From: Boudabousia tangfeifanii
GTDB taxonomy: Bacteria; Actinomycetota; Actinomycetes; Actinomycetales; Actinomycetaceae
Assembly (NCBI RefSeq): GCF_001856685.1
Contig: NZ_CP017812.1
Location: 1,798,001 to 1,862,000 of the forward strand
DNA length: 64,000 nt
Reading direction: 5' to 3'
In this document: in pieces, positions 38,344 through 45,671 of the stretch
How the letters are laid out: each line of letters begins with the position of its first letter
Numbering within the stretch: position 1 is the stretch's first letter
Translations under genes and position numbers: made by a program
The notes under the pieces: model-generated
Told to the model about the DNA's origin: nothing
The model's database searches: none
Seen by the model: the letters and a program-made list of their open reading frames with translations, nothing else

Positions 38344-39990
38344 ATGAACCGAACCATCACTCGCAGTTTATTTACTACTTTTTCTACGTTAGCAGTGGTC
38401 GGTAGCGTCCTCGTGGCCACCCCTCCGACTGCTCGTGCTGACTATGACGACTGGGATGGCTGGGGTAGCCAATGCACTAGGTCTCGATTCAATGCCGAGA
38501 AGAATAGTTTTGCGGCAGATAAATACATTGACACCAAGGTGTCGGTAAAACTAACTAAAGATCCCGGTTCAAAAGCACCCGCGTTAAAGAATGTTGATGT
38601 TGTTAGTGGACCAAGCACTCGTTTCTGCAACATGGGAGCAGGGGGCCCAGAGACACGATCCATGCAGTACGGGAAAACTGTAACTTTCAGCGATGGTATT
38701 AGTACTCCAATTTTTAATCCTTACCACATGGCTTCTTTCAGCCTCGATCTTCCTGGGCAAAAAGCCACCAATACTAAAGAAGGTTGGGTGCTTACCAAGG
38801 GGCAGTGTTCAGATGGGAAGAAAACTTTCGAACTGGAAGAACAAAGTCTAACCCGCTCCCTAGAAAACAAGAATCGTTCACAATATTTGGCACGTTATGT
38901 AGCTCCTAAGGGAGTTACCAAACCGCTAAAGTGCAATGTTGAACTCCGTTGGGCTCGCCCAGCTGGCATGATTATCCGTTCTGAGTTCGGAAATAAAGAT
39001 CAGCATGTTTACCACTTTGAGGCAGTTGATCCAGGTAATGGCGCCTCACTCGATACGACCACCAGAAATACCCGTGGGAAGTTTATTAAAACTGGTAAAT
39101 ATTTAATTACTGCTCGTGGTGGCAACCCAGGCAATGTAATTTCTAAGTGGAGCTGCACCAAACGCTTCCGCAATGGTCAAAATCGTTTCCCTGTCACCAC
39201 AGTTAAAACTCGCTCTGGCTGGGTAGTGGATGTGCCCTCTAATGTTGAAGTGTTCTGCGCCCCCGAGTTCAATAGGATTCAACCAAAGAACGTTCAACGA
39301 GTTATGAAGGCTGCTGTTCCTCCGCAGCTGAAAGTTTCGGGCGTGACTGTTGACGTAGATGCCAAGACTCAGTTCGCAGGCGAAATTAGCTGGCTTAAGT
39401 CCAACAAAATTACTACCGGCTGGCACGTCACCAAATCTTGGGATGTCATTACTAAAGATGAGAAAGGGAAGGTCATTTCTCGCGTTAAACAGTCCGAAAA
39501 AGCCACCGAGTTCCGACCTTTGCTCAATATCGAACGCGGCGCCATGGCAGCATTCCTATACCGTTTAGCCGGTTCCCCCAAGGTCAATGTGACAAAGGCG
39601 CCGTTTAAGGATATTCCTAAGAACCACCAGTTTGCTAAGGCCATCACTTGGATGAAGAACATGGATATTACTGGTGGCTGGCGGGATGGTACTTTCCGTT
39701 CAGATGCACCCGTCGATCGCAATGCCATGGCAGCCTTCCTCTACCGCTTCCGGATTAAGTACCCAAGCAAGGTTAGTGCCGATATTATTTCGGTTCCCCT
39801 ACCTGGCACGAATGTTCGTGCTTCCTTTAAAGACACTGGTTCAGATTTCTTTAAGCCACAAATTGAGTGGCTTGCACAAACCAAGATCTCTACCGGCTGG
39901 CCCGACAAAACATTCCGCCCAACCACCCCAATCAAACGAGACGCCATGGCAGCCTTCCTCTACCGACTCACCCACAACCGAGTCAAGTAA
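38344..39990 (+). CDS. Secreted SLH-repeat protein, paralogue 1 (unknown N-terminal domains)
   Basis: 548 residues. A signal peptide (about 1-34, ending TARA before DYDD) is followed by ~310 residues of unknown domains with paired cysteines (GSQC, TRFC, KGQCSD, KCNVELRW, KWSCT, VFCAP); the later part (KYLITARGG...SKWSCT...VEVFC) recalls immunoglobulin-like repeats of wall adhesins. Three SLH repeats close the chain (about 330-548; GWHVT, GGWRDGTFRS, GWPDKTFRP). ATG at 38344 follows GGGAGG. It is a close paralogue of the next gene and probably sits on the cell surface, bound to wall polymer. Its last 90 nt of SLH code are identical to the paralogue's. Confidence 0.78.
   Translation: MNRTITRSLFTTFSTLAVVGSVLVATPPTARADYDDWDGWGSQCTRSRFNAEKNSFAADKYIDTKVSVKLTKDPGSKAPALKNVDVVSGPSTRFCNMGAGGPETRSMQYGKTVTFSDGISTPIFNPYHMASFSLDLPGQKATNTKEGWVLTKGQCSDGKKTFELEEQSLTRSLENKNRSQYLARYVAPKGVTKPLKCNVELRWARPAGMIIRSEFGNKDQHVYHFEAVDPGNGASLDTTTRNTRGKFIKTGKYLITARGGNPGNVISKWSCTKRFRNGQNRFPVTTVKTRSGWVVDVPSNVEVFCAPEFNRIQPKNVQRVMKAAVPPQLKVSGVTVDVDAKTQFAGEISWLKSNKITTGWHVTKSWDVITKDEKGKVISRVKQSEKATEFRPLLNIERGAMAAFLYRLAGSPKVNVTKAPFKDIPKNHQFAKAITWMKNMDITGGWRDGTFRSDAPVDRNAMAAFLYRFRIKYPSKVSADIISVPLPGTNVRASFKDTGSDFFKPQIEWLAQTKISTGWPDKTFRPTTPIKRDAMAAFLYRLTHNRVK
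39892..39981 (+). repeat. 90-nt identical tract shared with 41728-41817
   Basis: Bases 39892-39981 match 41728-41817 without a mismatch, although the flanking parts of the two genes differ at most third codon positions. This marks recent gene conversion or recombination between the paralogues. Confidence 0.9.
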
Positions 39991-40014
39991 ACGAAGGCTG
40001 AACTAGCTCAACTA

Positions 40015-40063
40015 ACTGGTGGGTGGGAAGCACAATAACTGCTTCCCACCCACCAGTCTTTTC
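40015..40063 (+). terminator. Terminator after SLH paralogue 1
   Basis: Perfect 18-bp inverted repeat (40015-40032 against 40040-40057) followed by CTTTTCT. The arm core GGTGGGTGGGAA matches the terminator at 16083. Confidence 0.9.
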
Positions 40064-40200
40064 TGTACCAAAACGCTCTCTAGACTCCACAAACAAGCTA
40101 AAGGAATAAAAAAACTACAAAGATTACTCATATGAGAAAAGCAAGCCAACTAGGCTAACATGGGTTTTAGGTCACATTTTCGTCGGGGAAAGGTTTCACC

Positions 40201-41826
40201 ATGATCACAAAACGCAAACTCACCGCTCTCGCTGCTCTCACCCTAGTAGGCGCAACAATCCAACCCGTTAGCATGGCACAAGCCGCAAACGATTGGAACG
40301 ACCAATGCACCAAAGCACGCCTAGCTTTTGAGCAATGGGAAACATTTGCTGCTGGTGGTGTCCACACTACCTACAACTGGTTACTTACCTCAGACCCAAT
40401 TCCTCGACCTAAGCTTAAGAAGGCTGTTCAAGTCAGCGTTGCTGAAGGAATCTATTGTCCGATTGCCTACGGGGACGAAGAAGAACTAAACATGAAATGG
40501 GATCGAGTCACTAGCTACACGCACGGTCTTGCTCATGTGTTTAAGCACAATAAGAAAGCTATAACTTCTATCGGCTTTTATGTGCACGGTCCCAGCATGA
40601 AAAATAGTGGCGATAGTTGGATTGTTAAGGATGCTACTTGTACCGATGGTAAGACCCGGTTCACCTTCGACGAGCAGGAACTTGATGATCCAAAATTTGC
40701 CCATAATAATTTTGGCTTCTCTGCACGTTTTATGGCTCCTCGTGGGGTGAACAAGCCGGTGAAGTGTAATATTCATTTGCATTGGGCTCGTCCTTCTAAT
40801 TTGGTGATCCGTTCTGCTTTTGGTCCCAAAAACGATAACCACACCTACCACTTCGAGCCACTTGACCGCACCAATAACACCTCCTTTGACACCAAAACCG
40901 CATACACCAAAGGCAAACCCATCAAAGCCGGCAAATACCTACTAAACACCAAAGGCGGCAAAGCAGGCACCCTAATCACCAGCTGGAACTGCAAAGCCCA
41001 AAACAAAGCAAACAAGAAAACCACCAACCTACCAATCACCAAAACCCGAGCCGGATACGAAATCAACCTCCCCTCAAACTCCAACATCACCTGCACCCCC
41101 AAATACCGCCAAGCCAAACCAATCGAAATCACCAGAGCCATGAACGTTGCCCCCTCCCCCGCAGGCAACCTCTACCAAATCGCCGCAGACATTGACGCCA
41201 ACACCCAATTCGCCGGCGAAATCAAATGGCTCAAAGACCAAAAAATCACCACCGGCTGGCGCCTAACCAAAAAATGGACCGAAACCGAAAAAGACCAAAA
41301 AACCGGCAAAGTCACCAAAACCAAACACGAAGCAAAAGTCACCGAATTTAGACCCATGCTAAACATCGAACGCGGCGCCATGGCAGCCTTCCTCTACCGC
41401 TTAGCAGGCTCCCCCAAAGTCAATGTAACAAAGGCACCATTTAAAGACATCCCTAAAAACCATCAATTTGCCAAAGCCATCACCTGGATGAAAAACATGA
41501 ATATCACCGGCGGCTGGGGCGACGGCACCTTCCGCTCAAACGATCCAGTAAACCGAAACGCCATGGCAGCTTTCCTCTACCGCTTCAGCCAAAAATACCC
41601 CAACAAAGTCAGCTCCGACATCATCGCCCTACCACTACCAGCCGAAAACGTTCACGCCTCCTTCAAAGACACCAACCGAGACCTATTCAAACGACACATC
41701 GAATGGCTCGCACAAACCAAAATCTCAACCGGCTGGCCCGACAAAACATTCCGCCCAACCACCCCAATCAAACGAGACGCCATGGCAGCCTTCCTCTACC
41801 GACTCACCCACAACCGAACCAAGTAA
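40201..41826 (+). CDS. Secreted SLH-repeat protein, paralogue 2
   Basis: 541 residues with the same plan as its neighbour: signal peptide (about 1-29, ending AQA before ANDW), Cys-containing unknown domains (about 30-330; DQCTK, KCNIHLHWARP, SWNCK, ITCTP) and three SLH repeats (about 335-541). ATG at 40201 follows GGGGAAAGG. Codon use is patchy: the first ~125 bases and everything after about 40830 use almost only codons ending in C or A, whereas about 40330-40830 use mixed T/G-ending codons like paralogue 1. This suggests a mosaic origin. Surface adhesion or scaffold function is plausible but not shown. Confidence 0.78.
   Translation: MITKRKLTALAALTLVGATIQPVSMAQAANDWNDQCTKARLAFEQWETFAAGGVHTTYNWLLTSDPIPRPKLKKAVQVSVAEGIYCPIAYGDEEELNMKWDRVTSYTHGLAHVFKHNKKAITSIGFYVHGPSMKNSGDSWIVKDATCTDGKTRFTFDEQELDDPKFAHNNFGFSARFMAPRGVNKPVKCNIHLHWARPSNLVIRSAFGPKNDNHTYHFEPLDRTNNTSFDTKTAYTKGKPIKAGKYLLNTKGGKAGTLITSWNCKAQNKANKKTTNLPITKTRAGYEINLPSNSNITCTPKYRQAKPIEITRAMNVAPSPAGNLYQIAADIDANTQFAGEIKWLKDQKITTGWRLTKKWTETEKDQKTGKVTKTKHEAKVTEFRPMLNIERGAMAAFLYRLAGSPKVNVTKAPFKDIPKNHQFAKAITWMKNMNITGGWGDGTFRSNDPVNRNAMAAFLYRFSQKYPNKVSSDIIALPLPAENVHASFKDTNRDLFKRHIEWLAQTKISTGWPDKTFRPTTPIKRDAMAAFLYRLTHNRTK
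41728..41817 (+). repeat. 90-nt identical tract shared with 39892-39981
   Basis: Second copy of the identical SLH tract; encodes the last SLH motif (GWPDKTFRPTTPIKRDAM and on). In this gene the C/A-ending codon style of the tract continues upstream, so this copy looks like the donor. Confidence 0.9.
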
Positions 41827-41835
41827 CTCTTTGGG

Positions 41836-41841
41836 TACAAT
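41836..41841 (+). promoter_or_regulatory. -10 box of a leaderless menB promoter
   Basis: TACAAT lies six bases before the ATG at 41848 and only 10 bp after the stop of the SLH gene; no SD is present. This spacing puts the transcription start on the A of the start codon. Confidence 0.7.
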
Positions 41842-41847
41842 GTGCCC

Positions 41848-42834
41848 ATGAGTATGTTGCCTTTTGTTTCTGACACCTTTGATCCATCCCGCTGGCGAGA
41901 AATCCCTGGTTTTGAGGGCTTAAAAGAAGTCACCTATCACCGAGGAATCTCTCGCGGCGAGGTTGACGGAGCTCCAGCTGGTACCGATCTACCGGTAGTT
42001 CGTATTGCAATCGATCGTCCTGACGTTCGCAACGCGTTCCGTCCGGCAACAGTTGACGAACTTTTCATTACCTTGGATCATGCCCGTCAGTCAGGTGATG
42101 TCGCAGCCGTGATTTTGACAGGAAACGGCCCCTCCCCGAAGGATGGTGGTTACGGTTTCTGTTCGGGCGGTGACCAGCGGATTCGCGGACGCGATGGGTA
42201 CCGGTACGAGAACGATAATGCCGATTTTTCTGTCGAGGCTGATCTGGATCAGCGTCGAGCTCAGATCGATGCGGCTCGTGCCGGTAGACTCCACATTTTG
42301 GAAGTACAAAGGCTAATCCGCACTATGCCCAAGGTGGTTATCGCAGCGGTAAACGGTTGGGCAGCAGGTGGCGGTCACTCGTTGAACGTCGTTTGCGACC
42401 TTTCCCTCGCTTCGCTTGAACATGCCAAGTTCATGCAAACCGATGCGAATGTAGGATCATTCGATGCTGGCTACGGTTCTGCTTTGTTAGCTCGCCAGTG
42501 CGGCGATAAACGCGCCCGCGAAATTTTCTTCCTTGCTCGCGAATATGATGCAACCACTGCCGAAAAATGGGGTGTGGTCAATGAAGCTGTGCCGCACGCT
42601 GAGCTGGAAGAGCGCGCCCTCGATTATGCTCGAATTATTGCCACCAAATCTCCACAGGCTATCCGTATGCTCAAGTTTGCTTTCAACTTGGCGGATGACG
42701 GTTTAGCTGGTCAGCAAGTATTTGCAGGTGAAGCTACTCGTTTGGCATATATGACCGACGAGGCTGCCGAAGGACGCGATGCCTTCCTAGAACGCCGCCA
42801 GCCAGACTGGTCATCCTACCCATACTATTTCTAG
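41848..42834 (+). CDS. menB: MenB, 1,4-dihydroxy-2-naphthoyl-CoA synthase
   Basis: 328 residues of the crotonase family. Family features: IAIDRPDVRNAFRPATVDEL, the active-site segment GYGFCSGGDQRIRG, AAVNGWAAGGGHSLNVVCDLSLAS, and DANVGSFDAGYGSALLARQ. It closes the second ring of the menaquinone head group from o-succinylbenzoyl-CoA. ATG at 41848 is chosen because of the TACAAT box; GTG at 41842 is the alternative. menE starts 25 bp downstream. Confidence 0.95.
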   Translation: MSMLPFVSDTFDPSRWREIPGFEGLKEVTYHRGISRGEVDGAPAGTDLPVVRIAIDRPDVRNAFRPATVDELFITLDHARQSGDVAAVILTGNGPSPKDGGYGFCSGGDQRIRGRDGYRYENDNADFSVEADLDQRRAQIDAARAGRLHILEVQRLIRTMPKVVIAAVNGWAAGGGHSLNVVCDLSLASLEHAKFMQTDANVGSFDAGYGSALLARQCGDKRAREIFFLAREYDATTAEKWGVVNEAVPHAELEERALDYARIIATKSPQAIRMLKFAFNLADDGLAGQQVFAGEATRLAYMTDEAAEGRDAFLERRQPDWSSYPYYF

Positions 42835-42859
42835 TCAGCTAATCCCACTACCAAGAGCT

Positions 42860-44137
42860 ATGACACTTCTTGGACAGATTGAGAACAACTATCTACCGCT
42901 CGCCGCAGGGTTCTCTGAGCAATCCGTGGCTGCCTTGAGTAGTTGGTTCCAGCATTGGCTTAACGGAGATCGTCAAGTCCCCAGCGCCCTTTTGCTGGCC
43001 GAGGACGAGGACCCAGCTCTAGTAAGCCAGCAGCTTGGATTTGAACCTGCGACCAATAATGTCCCAGACGACTATACAGAAACCTTCTTGTTGGTACGCA
43101 CGACGGGTTCTACCAGCACTCCCAAACTGGTGGCTCTGACTTCCAAGGCAGTTAAAACCAGTGTGCAGGCTACCCATGAAGCCCTTGCCGGCCCAGGACA
43201 GTGGGTGCTGGCTTTGCCCCCACACCACATTGCTGGAGCCATGGTAGTTGCTAGAAGCCTCTTAGCTGGTTTTTCTCCGGTGGTTTGTGCTCGTCCGCAA
43301 GGCAACTTTGATTTGGACGAATTTTCAAAAGCAACCACAACGGCGTTACAACAAACGCGCTCAACTAACACACCGATTTACACCGCGTTGGTTCCCCGCC
43401 AAATAGAACAGATCTTGTCCAGCTCGGTGGCCACGGCCTCGGCCCGCAAATACCAAACCATTTTGGTGGGAGGTGCGGCGATGAGTAAACAGCTCGCACA
43501 AGAAGCCAAGCAGGCCGGCCTAATATTGGTCACTACTTACGGATCCAGTGAAACTTGTGGTGGCTGTGTGTACGATCGCAAGGCACTACCCGGGGTGAAG
43601 TTAAAAGTAGACGAGACCGGGCGACTGCTAATCAACTCACCCACCTTAATGACGGGATACGTTAACGCTTCCACCGACTGGGTAACAGACGAAATGGGCA
43701 AACGATTCTTGCCCACTTCGGACCTAGCTGAAATCGATTGCGAAGGACGATTGAGTATTCTGGGCAGGGCGGACTGGATCATCAACACCGGCGGAGAAAA
43801 AGTGAATCCTTTGGCAGTTGAGGCAAGGCTTATCGACCACCCTCAGATTACGGCAGCCGTAGTGGTTGGTCTACCAGACCCCACCTGGGGCGAGAAAGTC
43901 TGCGCTCTGATTGTGCCAGCAAGACAAGCTACTCCGAACACTGATCCCGCCCAAAACGACACGACATTAGACCTCAGACAAATTCGCGACTGGGTAACAA
44001 CCACTCTAGGGAAACCATGCGCTCCCAAAGAGATACTTTTGGTATCCCAAGTCCCCACCAAAGGAATCGGCAAGCTTGATCGCGAAGCCGCCAAAAGGTT
44101 GGCCCGACAAAACCTTCCGGCCGAAGACTCCAATTAA
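42860..44137 (+). CDS. menE: MenE, o-succinylbenzoate-CoA ligase
   Basis: 425 residues of the adenylate-forming superfamily. The P-loop-like motif is LLVRTTGSTSTPKLVAL; further core motifs are TYGSSETCGGCVY, the D/GRL and hinge region GRADWIINTGGEKVNP and the C-terminal lysine in GIGKLDRE. It activates o-succinylbenzoate for MenB. The family sequence effectively ends at KLDREAAKRLA; the last ~13 residues (from about 44097) are read out of frame from an SLH-gene remnant (44097-44195). menB precedes it by 25 bp. Confidence 0.92.
   Translation: MTLLGQIENNYLPLAAGFSEQSVAALSSWFQHWLNGDRQVPSALLLAEDEDPALVSQQLGFEPATNNVPDDYTETFLLVRTTGSTSTPKLVALTSKAVKTSVQATHEALAGPGQWVLALPPHHIAGAMVVARSLLAGFSPVVCARPQGNFDLDEFSKATTTALQQTRSTNTPIYTALVPRQIEQILSSSVATASARKYQTILVGGAAMSKQLAQEAKQAGLILVTTYGSSETCGGCVYDRKALPGVKLKVDETGRLLINSPTLMTGYVNASTDWVTDEMGKRFLPTSDLAEIDCEGRLSILGRADWIINTGGEKVNPLAVEARLIDHPQITAAVVVGLPDPTWGEKVCALIVPARQATPNTDPAQNDTTLDLRQIRDWVTTTLGKPCAPKEILLVSQVPTKGIGKLDREAAKRLARQNLPAEDSN
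42994..43007 (+). repeat. Copy of GCTGGCCGAGGNCG
   Basis: In menE, coding for L-A-E-D. Confidence 0.85.
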
Positions 44138-44195
44138 CCGTGATGCCATGGCCGCATTCCTCTACCGCTTGACCCACAACGAGGTGAAAAAATAG
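44097..44195 (+). pseudogene. Remnant of an SLH-protein gene (C-terminal repeat only)
   Basis: In the frame shifted by one from menE, 32 codons and a TAG stop read GWPDKTFRPKTPINRDAM then AAFLYRLTHNEVKK, a complete C-terminal SLH motif like those at 39892 and 41728. Upstream in this frame no SLH sequence continues, and there is no start. The first 41 bases overlap the 3' end of menE. Confidence 0.85.
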
Positions 44196-44237
44196 TAGAC
44201 TGTTTATCTGCGTCACCCCTAAGAACGGAGATAACAA

Positions 44238-45134
44238 ATGGCTACTACTGCCGATTGGATTGAAGGAGCCCGGCCGAAGACTTTGCCGGCAGCTGCCGCC
44301 CCCGTAATGATTGGAGCGAGTGCCGCTTTCTATCTGGGTGGTTTCTCCTTCTTCCGCACGCTACTAGCTCTGTTAGTGGCTTTATCTCTTCAGATCGGGG
44401 TGAACTTTTCGAACGACTACTCGGACGGAATTCGCGGTACTGATGAACATCGTACTGGTCCGGCTCGCCTCACTGGCGGGAAACTGGCCAAACCGTCACA
44501 AGTTCTAGCGGCTGCGCTTGCTTGCTTCGCTTTGGCGGGCGTCCTCGGCCTGATCCTAATCGCTGTATCCGGAACTTGGTGGCTGCTACTAGCTGGGGTT
44601 GCCGCAGTACTCGCCGCCTGGTTCTACACTGGCGGTAAGCACCCCTACGGCTATTACGGTTTTGGGGAAATCATGGTGATTACCTTTTTCGGTTTCCTTG
44701 CCACCATCGGCACCACCTGGACCCAGATTCCGCAAGCACCTTGGTGGCTCTGGCTCGCCGCTTTCGGGGTGGGACTCCTCTCAGCAGACCTGCTAATGAT
44801 CAACAATATCCGCGACATTCCCACCGATAAACTGTCAGGTAAGAAAACCCTGGCAGTGCGTCTTGGCAACCAAGTTTCCCGCGGCCTGTTCGTGCAAGCC
44901 ATCTGGGTAGCTATTTTCCTTGGCATTATCGTAATTCTAGGAACCGGCACCAGCATCAACTGGGGTGGCCTTGCCCTGTTCCTCGCACTAACTGTCCCCT
45001 TCTCCTACTTCACCATCCGTCCGGTAGTGAAGGGTGCCCAAGGACGCGCCCTGATTGTGGTGCTAAAAAATACTGGCCTACTGACCCTGTTGTACGCCCT
45101 CGGCCTGAGCCTCAGCCTTGCCTCCGCTTGGTGA
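44238..45134 (+). CDS. menA: MenA, DHNA octaprenyltransferase
   Basis: 298 residues, about nine membrane helices, UbiA superfamily. N-terminal ARPKTLPAAAAPVMIGA, the first Asp-rich motif NFSNDYSDGIRGTDEHR that binds prenyl diphosphate through magnesium, and the second motif NNIRDIPTDKLSGKKTLAVRLG are diagnostic. It attaches the isoprenoid chain to 1,4-dihydroxy-2-naphthoate in the membrane. ATG at 44238 follows GGAGA. The gap after menE contains the SLH remnant. Confidence 0.95.
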   Translation: MATTADWIEGARPKTLPAAAAPVMIGASAAFYLGGFSFFRTLLALLVALSLQIGVNFSNDYSDGIRGTDEHRTGPARLTGGKLAKPSQVLAAALACFALAGVLGLILIAVSGTWWLLLAGVAAVLAAWFYTGGKHPYGYYGFGEIMVITFFGFLATIGTTWTQIPQAPWWLWLAAFGVGLLSADLLMINNIRDIPTDKLSGKKTLAVRLGNQVSRGLFVQAIWVAIFLGIIVILGTGTSINWGGLALFLALTVPFSYFTIRPVVKGAQGRALIVVLKNTGLLTLLYALGLSLSLASAW

Positions 45135-45136
45135 GC

Positions 45137-45142
45137 TATCCT
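45137..45142 (+). promoter_or_regulatory. -10 box of a leaderless promoter for the PLDc_N gene
   Basis: TATCCT ends seven bases before the ATG at 45150 and begins 3 bases after the menA stop; no SD is seen. Co-transcription with menA is also possible. Confidence 0.5.
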
Positions 45143-45149
45143 TAAAAAC

Positions 45150-45671
45150 ATGCCAAGAGTTTTAATCTTCGTTCTGCCCATCCTGCTGGCACTCTACGCC
45201 GTGTTCGAGTGCGCCTTCACCCCGCGTGAAAAAATGCCAGCCAGACTGCCAAAGCTCGCATGGATGGCGGTTATCATCCTGCTCCCCTTGTTCGGGCCGA
45301 TCGCGTGGATTGCACTCTACCGAATTGAACGGGCCGAGGCCGGTGAACGCCCCAACCCGCTCGAGGTCGTCCAAGGTGTTCGGGACCTCGCCCAAAAACC
45401 TGAAACCCCAGCAAAACCGGCTACTCCAAAGCCTACCCGCCCCGACGACGATCAAGAATACCTCGAGAAAATTGAGCGCGAATTAAGGCGGCAAAAACTG
45501 GCCCGCGAAAAGGCTCAAAAAGAGGCAGAAGAAAAAGCTCGGCGGGCACAAGAAAACCAACACCGGCCAAACCATGATGCCCAAAAGTCGTCAAAAGAAA
45601 AGGCCAACGAAGCCAACGACGAGACCAATCGCGACCAGGACGACCACCACGACAAGCCCGAAAACAACTAG
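45150..45671 (+). CDS. PLDc_N domain membrane protein with charged tail
   Basis: 173 residues. Two membrane helices (about 3-20 and 33-55) around the motif CAFTPREKMPARLPKLAWMAVIILLP-type match the phospholipase D nuclease N-terminal (PLDc_N) domain, a short membrane module seen alone in many actinobacteria, function unknown. The remaining ~110 residues are highly charged and probably a helical, flexible cytoplasmic tail (Lys/Glu/Arg, then Asp/Asn/His). Its stop overlaps the stop of the convergent fadD gene by four bases. Confidence 0.75.
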   Translation: MPRVLIFVLPILLALYAVFECAFTPREKMPARLPKLAWMAVIILLPLFGPIAWIALYRIERAEAGERPNPLEVVQGVRDLAQKPETPAKPATPKPTRPDDDQEYLEKIERELRRQKLAREKAQKEAEEKARRAQENQHRPNHDAQKSSKEKANEANDETNRDQDDHHDKPENN

